DNA of 11,452 bases, taken from Discostella pseudostelligera. Lineage: Eukaryota > Bacillariophyta > Thalassiosirophyceae > Thalassiosirales > Thalassiosiraceae. The translations under genes were made by a program, and so were the position numbers. Where the stretch lies: the NCBI GenBank assembly GCA_036940085.1, contig JALLBK010001123.1:1-11452 (forward strand), read 5' to 3'. Positions 7,515 to 11,452 of the stretch are shown here, one piece after another; positions within the stretch are counted from its first letter, which is position 1; every line of letters starts with the position of its first letter. The notes under the pieces were generated by a model. That model did no database searches. It was not told where the DNA came from and worked only from the letters and a program-made list of their open reading frames with translations.

Positions 7515-7627
7515 AGTAATTCACATCATCATAATCATGGTCTCTTCTCATAAAATCAATTCTTATCTGAAAGCGACAACGCCAATATTTTATTACACAA
7601 ATACACGAGAGATAAGAGAACACAACC

Positions 7628-8494
7628 ATGGTACACTTCCTTCCATCCAACAGAGCTGCGATTGCTGTAGCACTCGTCGCAGCCTCTTCATTGACATCAT
7701 CCGACGCAGCATATGGGAGATATTACATCGACACACCTCGCCCATCAGCAATGGCTTTCGGATCGAGGATGTTGCCCATTATTGGTACACCATCTGGCCT
7801 CATCTCTCGAGATCCCCGACGTGATATGATGTACGAAATGGATGAGATGTTGAATTCAATGCTTGGTGGTGGTCGTCGTCAAAGTCGTTCTCGTAGTCTT
7901 GATGAATTGTTCTATGAGCCTTATGCCTTCCGACCACCATCCTCGTATTTCCTTCAGGAACTCCCCTTGACACTGAATGCTCTCCTCCCAAGCACTTCAG
8001 CTGCATCAACTACACCTATTACTGCACTTGCCACCCGCACTACCTTTGGAATCACTCAAGACGATGAGACACAACTTCAGATTGTGGTGCACTTACCCCC
8101 GGGTACCACGGCACGGGATGTTAATCTCAAACTCAACGAGGACAATCATGTACTGAGCATTTCTGGTGAAACGAAGCGTGAAGAGGGTGGTATTTCGGTA
8201 CATTCTCGATTTGACAGGTCGTTCACCCTCCATCCTCGTGATGTGGATATGAGCAAGATTACGGCCCAGTTGGATGACAATGGAGTACTCACGATTATTG
8301 CACTGAAGTTTCCGAAAGTTGATGAGGAAGTGGGGAAGGAGAATGTTCGTAGGATTGATATTGTGGAGCAGCAGCACGATGTTAAGGAAGCTGATGATAA
8401 GATGGTAATCGAGGACAAGGTGGAGAAGCACGATGACATGGTAACTGCGGAGATGAATGTCGACGATTCTGTAATTGACCTTGATGTTAAGTAG
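7628..8494 (+). CDS. Small heat shock protein (HSP20/alpha-crystallin) with a secretory signal
   Basis: ATP-independent holdase chaperone that keeps unfolding proteins soluble; 288 residues, single exon. The alpha-crystallin domain spans about 138-230, from FGITQDDETQLQIVVHLPPG through LSISGETKREEGG and FDRSFTLHPRDVDMSKITA to the signature NGVLTIIALKFPK. An I-x-I motif (Ile243-Asp-Ile245 in RRIDIVE) follows, as used by sHSPs to link dimers into oligomers. The N-terminus has a hydrophobic core AAIAVALVAASSL and a likely cut near SDAA|YG (28/29). No Phe follows the cut, so the ER or another secretory or plastid-envelope compartment is more likely than the stroma (inference). No KDEL-type retention signal ends the protein. 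Residues 231-288 form an unusually long charged tail of Lys, Asp, Glu and Val. ATG 7628 gives the signal peptide directly. Divergent from the WD40-cyclophilin. Confidence 0.92.
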   Translation: MVHFLPSNRAAIAVALVAASSLTSSDAAYGRYYIDTPRPSAMAFGSRMLPIIGTPSGLISRDPRRDMMYEMDEMLNSMLGGGRRQSRSRSLDELFYEPYAFRPPSSYFLQELPLTLNALLPSTSAASTTPITALATRTTFGITQDDETQLQIVVHLPPGTTARDVNLKLNEDNHVLSISGETKREEGGISVHSRFDRSFTLHPRDVDMSKITAQLDDNGVLTIIALKFPKVDEEVGKENVRRIDIVEQQHDVKEADDKMVIEDKVEKHDDMVTAEMNVDDSVIDLDVK

Positions 8495-8796
8495 GTTGAT
8501 TGATGTAAAGATGTTTGGGGATTGTTCGGTAGGGTAGGGTATAACAAGCTCGTTAAATTGTAGAATTTCATGAGATACGACCACCGAATAATGTTCGATT
8601 CATTCCTCGCTGTACCTCTCTCGAAATCTTTGTCGGTTTTGTACAGGGAACTACCAATGAAGAAATCGCCATATTCCCACCACCGAAGGAGAATATCCTC
8701 ATACTGTCATCAAAATAAACTCTCCGCTACCCTCCCTCCACACCATGTTCACCATGCAGTCGATTCTCAACACTCACTCAATCCCACCCTGAACTA
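8495..8796. other. Convergent 3' region, 302 nt
   Basis: Between the stop codons of the sHSP and uL13m. I see no gene. An AATAAA at 8714-8719 on the plus strand, 220 nt after the sHSP stop, is a possible polyadenylation signal. Confidence 0.5.
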
Positions 8797-9494
8797 CTAT
8801 GTACTAGCGTTTGACCCCGCCGATGCCCCCACTTGGAATGTAGTTTCCGAATACTTATTCCCCAACCCAAAATGATAACTACCCGTACGTTTCCTAGGAT
8901 GAATCGGCAATGCCTTGACACCATGAGGCAACTGAGCCTCATGCGGATGAGCCTCTCCCGTATATATTTTAAGCCGTGGTTCAATATATCCCTCCCGCAA
9001 ATTATTTCTGTAGAGCATACCGAGAATCGCCTTTTTGAGAATGAATTCTGGTTTACGTTCGAGCATATTTTTGGCAGGACGTTCTTTAAGACCGCCGGGG
9101 TAGCCGGTGTGCCATCGGTATAATTTGTCATCCCATTTTTTACCCGAGAAGTGCACCTTGAGAAGAATATTCATATTAAGTTGAAATTTGTATCGATGTA
9201 AATGATATTTGGATAGAATGAAAAAAGAGATCCGAAATAAAATCAAACAAAGGAGTGAGCTGGAGGTGGGACGCGTTAATAATGATAATGAAGTAGTGAA
9301 AAGCAACCTCGCCGTCGTACCTTGTCGGCATTCACAATCACGACGTAATCACCAATATCGGCATTCGGACGATAGGTCGGCTTGTGCTTCCCCTTCAATA
9401 TTGGAGCAATGGTTGTGGCCAATCGCCCGACGGTTTGATTGGCAGCATCAACGAGATGCCATGTTCGTTGGACGGCTCGTCCGGGGAAGCTCAT
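8797..9494 (-). CDS. Mitochondrial large-subunit ribosomal protein uL13m (two exons)
   Basis: Structural protein of the large ribosomal subunit. Exons (minus) are 9494-9321 and 9156-8797, giving 177 residues. Family blocks appear in order: TWHLVDAANQTVGRLAT (11-27), GKHKPTYRPNADIGDYVVIVNADK (35-58), VHFSGKKWDDKLYRWHTGYPGG (59-80), then ILGMLYRNNLREGYIEPRLKIYTGEAHPHEAQ (101-132). HTGYPGG matches the mitochondrial form (human MRPL13) rather than HTGHIGG of bacteria. Diatom plastid L13 is usually plastid-encoded, which also favours mitochondria (established knowledge plus inference). The N-terminus is short and has no obvious cleaved presequence, which is common for mitochondrial ribosomal proteins. 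The basic and Ser/Gly-rich C-terminus beyond residue 137 extends past the bacterial protein. Head to head with the QCR9-like gene. Confidence 0.93.
9157..9320 (-). other. Intron of uL13m (164 nt)
   Basis: Minus-strand donor GTACGA after the Lys codon of VNADK and acceptor TTCTCAAG before VHFSGKKW. Phase 0. The joined product keeps the uL13 spacing between NADK and the SGKK block. Confidence 0.9.
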
Positions 9495-9901
9495 TGTTGA
9501 TGGTGCCTATGGTATCTAGCCTATGGTATGGCTTGGCTTAGAGTTGTTGCCTGTTGCCGCACTGCCGCTGCCGCCACGAGCTACCGCTGTCTCTCTAGAG
9601 GTACAGCTAGGTAGGAGTACCTAGTTCTAGTTGTTGTTGTGCTCGGAGTTGTGTGGACAAAAATGAATTCCACGTGGACAATCGGTCTTTCGACTGTCTG
9701 GCGTTTCAGATCGATTTCTCTTGGATTCGGATCGATTTTGGGGTTTCGGATCGGTTTCAGACTGAAGATCCGACCACCCAACCAGCGAGCAAACAACAAA
9801 CAACAGCAACAACAAGCGGCAGACACACCGCCGGCCCGCCCCGCTGCTCGCTGCGTTGGATTCATCAATAATTCATCGATAATCGAGTAGAGACGCCGAC
9901 C
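9495..9901. promoter_or_regulatory. Divergent intergenic region between uL13m and the QCR9-like gene
   Basis: 407 bp between two outward-pointing start codons. Contents: an 11-bp direct repeat GCCTATGGTAT at 9505-9515 and 9519-9529; a dyad CTAGGTA-GGAG-TACCTAG at 9607-9624; an 8-bp palindromic G-box CCACGTGG at 9670-9677; and three direct repeats with core GATCGRTTT at 9704-9718, 9725-9739 and 9744-9758. A CAA-rich stretch at about 9790-9815 is probably the unstructured leader of the QCR9-like mRNA. I see no supported gene; the open frames here are shadows. Confidence 0.45.
9704..9758. repeat. Three direct repeats with core GATCGRTTT, about 20-bp spacing
   Basis: TTTCAGATCGATTTC (9704), ATTCGGATCGATTTT (9725) and TTTCGGATCGGTTTC (9744). 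Starts are 21 and 19 bp apart, close to two turns of the helix, so they would face the same side of the DNA. Confidence 0.55.
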
Positions 9902-10402
9902 ATGATGCTCGCCAGCTCCGTCGCGGCCTCCTTGCGCCAAGCCTCCTCCGCCTCATCGTCCCGGCTCCTCGTCGGTCGATGCTACTGCCGCCTCCCAACG
10001 GCGACCACCACCACTGTCGCAGCAGCCAAGACGATGAATTCCAGTTCCGTCATGAATCCACTCCTCCGACGACACAAATCTTCCATCGGTTCCGGTGGCA
10101 TACCCGCCCCGGTACTCCACCAATGGTACAACATCTTTGGCAAGTCGACTATCGGATATGCCACATGGCTTGTTACTGGAATCATTGTCGCTGAGGCATT
10201 GACCGGTATGGTTACCGATAATATTTGGAATTCGATGAATAAGGGACGGACATTTGAGAGTGTGGATTGGAGTAAATTCAAGAGTGCGGATGAGGAGGAG
10301 GAAGAAGAAGAAGAAGAGGCCGAGGCCGAGGAAGAGGAAGAAGAGGCCGAGGAAGCTGAGGAGGAGGGAGAAGAGGAGGAGGAGGATGACGACGATGAGT
10401 AA
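9902..10402 (+). CDS. Cytochrome bc1 complex subunit 9-like protein (QCR9/UQCR10) with an acidic tail
   Basis: Small single-span subunit of respiratory complex III in the mitochondrial inner membrane. 166 residues against about 60-65 in the family. Residues 1-60 form a presequence-like region rich in Ala, Ser, Thr and Arg with almost no acidic residues ([21 protein letters not shown]). The family core is at 72-127: [19 protein letters not shown], a membrane helix at about 83-103, then [21 protein letters not shown], matching the FW/IW-x-x-x-N-x-GK-x-x-x-x-x pattern of QCR9. Residues 130-166 are almost only Glu and Asp, with four Ala and one Gly. QCR9 places its C-terminus in the intermembrane space, so the tail would face cytochrome c (inference). 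ATG 9902 has a second ATG directly after it. The gene is divergent from uL13m. The core match is short, so a related single-span protein cannot be fully excluded. Confidence 0.75.
   Translation: MMLASSVAASLRQASSASSSRLLVGRCYCRLPTATTTTVAAAKTMNSSSVMNPLLRRHKSSIGSGGIPAPVLHQWYNIFGKSTIGYATWLVTGIIVAEALTGMVTDNIWNSMNKGRTFESVDWSKFKSADEEEEEEEEEAEAEEEEEEAEEAEEEGEEEEEDDDDE
10288..10399 (+). repeat. Purine-rich GAG/GAA tract encoding the acidic tail
   Basis: About 112 nt of nearly pure purine on the plus strand, built from GAG and GAA codons and ending in GAT/GAC. Mixed use of GAG and GAA shows it is not a pure microsatellite. Confidence 0.85.
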
Positions 10403-10914
10403 ATTGAGGGAGACGCAGCATCTTCTCCGACTTGTCCTACTTGGAAGTTTAGTGATTTGACAAATAATGGGTGGGGGTGCTGTCAAGACATAGAGGGGTT
10501 ATTCTGAAAATAGGAAGTCATTGTCTTTGCTTTCGTTGGGGTGAAAACTCAACACTTGAGATAATATGGCAAGGATCTAATAAATGTCGTTAGTAATTAA
10601 TACAGCACGTGAATTTTCCACCTGCCACCCCCACCTACCCCTACCCTATCTACATGCATTATTTGTGCTGCTTTGAACTCAACTCTGTCCTCTTATTTTT
10701 ATCATCATTTACAATACCCCTACACGTAGAACCTTTTACCCGCATTTACGAAGTCGACCATGTTGCTCTTGTTGCTCACTCAATCTCGAGAGATATAATG
10801 AGACACAGAACAACCACCATCATACACTGGATATGGAATGTCAGGAGACTACCATATATGCAGTTATTAAATACATACAGTATCTCTCCCTTGTTCATCA
10901 TAAAACTTATATTT
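10403..10914. other. Convergent 3' region, 512 nt, no gene seen
   Basis: Between the stop codons of the QCR9-like and DUF1279 genes. An AATAAA at 10579-10584 on the plus strand, 177 nt after the QCR9-like stop, may be its polyadenylation signal. A C-rich stretch lies at about 10619-10646. I see nothing else supportable; the 226-codon open frame starting at 10609 is overlapped by the DUF1279 gene and resembles nothing. Confidence 0.5.
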
Positions 10915-11452
10915 CTACAAACTAGTCTTTCCTGCACCATCTGGGGCACTACTTTTATCTACATCCCGCCCCAGCGCCTTGGCAACCTTCGGTGTCACCA
11001 TAATCGCCGCAGCCAGCCGTACCGGCTCAGTAAACTTGACCATAAACCAAGCCACTGCCAAATTTGCCAAATGGGGGTTCTCCGCTACCCGATCGGCATA
11101 CTGTTTCGACCATTCCCATTTTTGCATGTATCCCGAAACAATATCGACCAAGGTACGTTTGTCATTGGATATTTCCGTGGTTACTTCATTGGCATATGCC
11201 GCGGCAGCCTCGTCCATGGAGTGTCCCATGCCCGTGGGACCGATAATGTCGGCAGTTTCACAAGCAAAGTTTTTACTAACTTTGAATAATTGAGAGAGAA
11301 CGTCCGGATCGAGTATTCCGGAATCCAGGGAGAAGAAGAAGGTGAGTAGTACTGCCCAGTATAGAGTGAGATATGTCCCCACGAATACCATTCCGTATTT
11401 TTTAAAGAGAAGACGAGCTCGTTGGGATGCTGGAAGTGATGATTCTAATTCT
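10915..11452 (-). CDS. DUF1279 / FAM210-like membrane protein, C-terminal part; gene runs off the right edge
   Basis: 178 residues are visible, with the frame open to the window edge; the N-terminus and any organelle presequence lie outside. The first visible residues read ELESSLPASQRARLLFKKYG. The DUF1279 start follows, KKYGMVFVGTYLTLYWAVLLTFFFSLDSGILD, with one membrane span (about 22-40 of the fragment). The second half of the domain is HLANLAVAWFMVKFTEPVRLAAAIMVTPKVAKALGRD, including the A-x-x-x-x-K-x-x-x-P-x-R and TP-x-VA pattern. About 75 residues containing a Glu/Lys/Tyr-rich helix separate the halves, more than in typical family members. FAM210 proteins are mitochondrial and linked to mitochondrial translation in animals; plants and algae also have plastid versions, so the organelle is not settled. 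The role here is unknown. Confidence 0.72.
   Translation of the reverse strand, partial: ELESSLPASQRARLLFKKYGMVFVGTYLTLYWAVLLTFFFSLDSGILDPDVLSQLFKVSKNFACETADIIGPTGMGHSMDEAAAAYANEVTTEISNDKRTLVDIVSGYMQKWEWSKQYADRVAENPHLANLAVAWFMVKFTEPVRLAAAIMVTPKVAKALGRDVDKSSAPDGAGKTSL

Larger units (their letters stand above)
6966..7627. promoter_or_regulatory. Divergent intergenic region (662 nt) between the WD40-cyclophilin and the sHSP
   Basis: Both neighbouring genes start here and run outward. No coding region is supportable. Contents: a (CGT)6 microsatellite at 7051-7068, a G-box CACGTG at 7154-7159, and an 11-bp direct repeat AGATCGGCACC at 7100-7110 and 7247-7257. There are two 16-bp dyads ATTTCCANNTGGAAAT at 7351-7366 and 7499-7514, and adjacent AT-rich palindromes at 7473-7482 (ATAATATTAT) and 7483-7490 (CGATATCG). 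An AT-rich AATATTTTATT lies near 7581, about 45 nt before the sHSP start, and may be core-promoter DNA. Regulatory function is inference. Confidence 0.45.

Noticed and set aside
9581..9940. 119-codon minus-strand frame upstream of uL13m
   Set aside because: It runs through the divergent promoter and over the QCR9-like start; composition is repeat-driven.
9953..10486. 177-codon minus-strand frame opposite the QCR9-like gene
   Set aside because: Its Leu/Phe-rich stretch is simply the complement of the GAG/GAA tract.
10606..10611. G-box CACGTG
   Set aside because: It lies between two convergent gene ends, with no start codon nearby.
10609..11289. 226-codon plus-strand open frame
   Set aside because: Antisense to the DUF1279 gene for most of its length and without any recognisable motif.

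Overview
This is a nuclear eukaryotic window. Several genes need splicing through short GT-AG introns (82-164 nt) to give complete products. It most likely comes from a diatom or another stramenopile with a secondary red plastid. The best evidence is the cyclophilin at 2297-3778, whose N-terminus reads as a signal peptide cleaved before Phe, then a transit-like stretch, then a twin-arginine lumen signal. A heat-shock-factor-type regulator and Ser/Asn/Gln/Asp-rich low-complexity tracts fit this too. The species cannot be named from the sequence alone.

Layout from left to right. A minus-strand gene of unknown function runs off the left edge (1-412). It is head to head with a plus-strand HSF-type transcription factor (660-1653, one intron). 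A non-coding stretch follows (1654-2296) with a perfect hairpin and a degenerate repeat of about 35 nt. Next come two minus-strand cyclophilins of different classes: a predicted thylakoid-lumen cyclophilin (2297-3778, one intron) and a PPWD1/CYP71-type nuclear WD40-cyclophilin (4364-6965, two introns). The DNA between them carries a cluster of E2F-like sites. The WD40-cyclophilin is head to head with a plus-strand small heat shock protein that has a secretory signal (7628-8494); the 662 bp between them hold two copies of an unusual 16-bp dyad.

The right third holds mitochondrial-type genes. Mitochondrial ribosomal protein uL13m (8797-9494, minus, one intron) is head to head with a QCR9/UQCR10-like subunit of respiratory complex III (9902-10402) that has a very acidic C-terminal tail. 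A DUF1279/FAM210-like membrane protein (10915 to beyond the right edge, minus) converges on it.

How the genes work together: four of the seven recognisable or partly recognisable genes in the first 8.5 kb concern protein folding or the heat-shock response (HSF, two cyclophilins, an sHSP), and the last three concern mitochondrial translation and respiration. Nothing shows an operon or one joint pathway; eukaryotic neighbourhoods like this can arise by chance. The coding assignments rest on family motifs and on splice sites that restore conserved blocks exactly. The regulatory-motif observations come from reading the sequence only.
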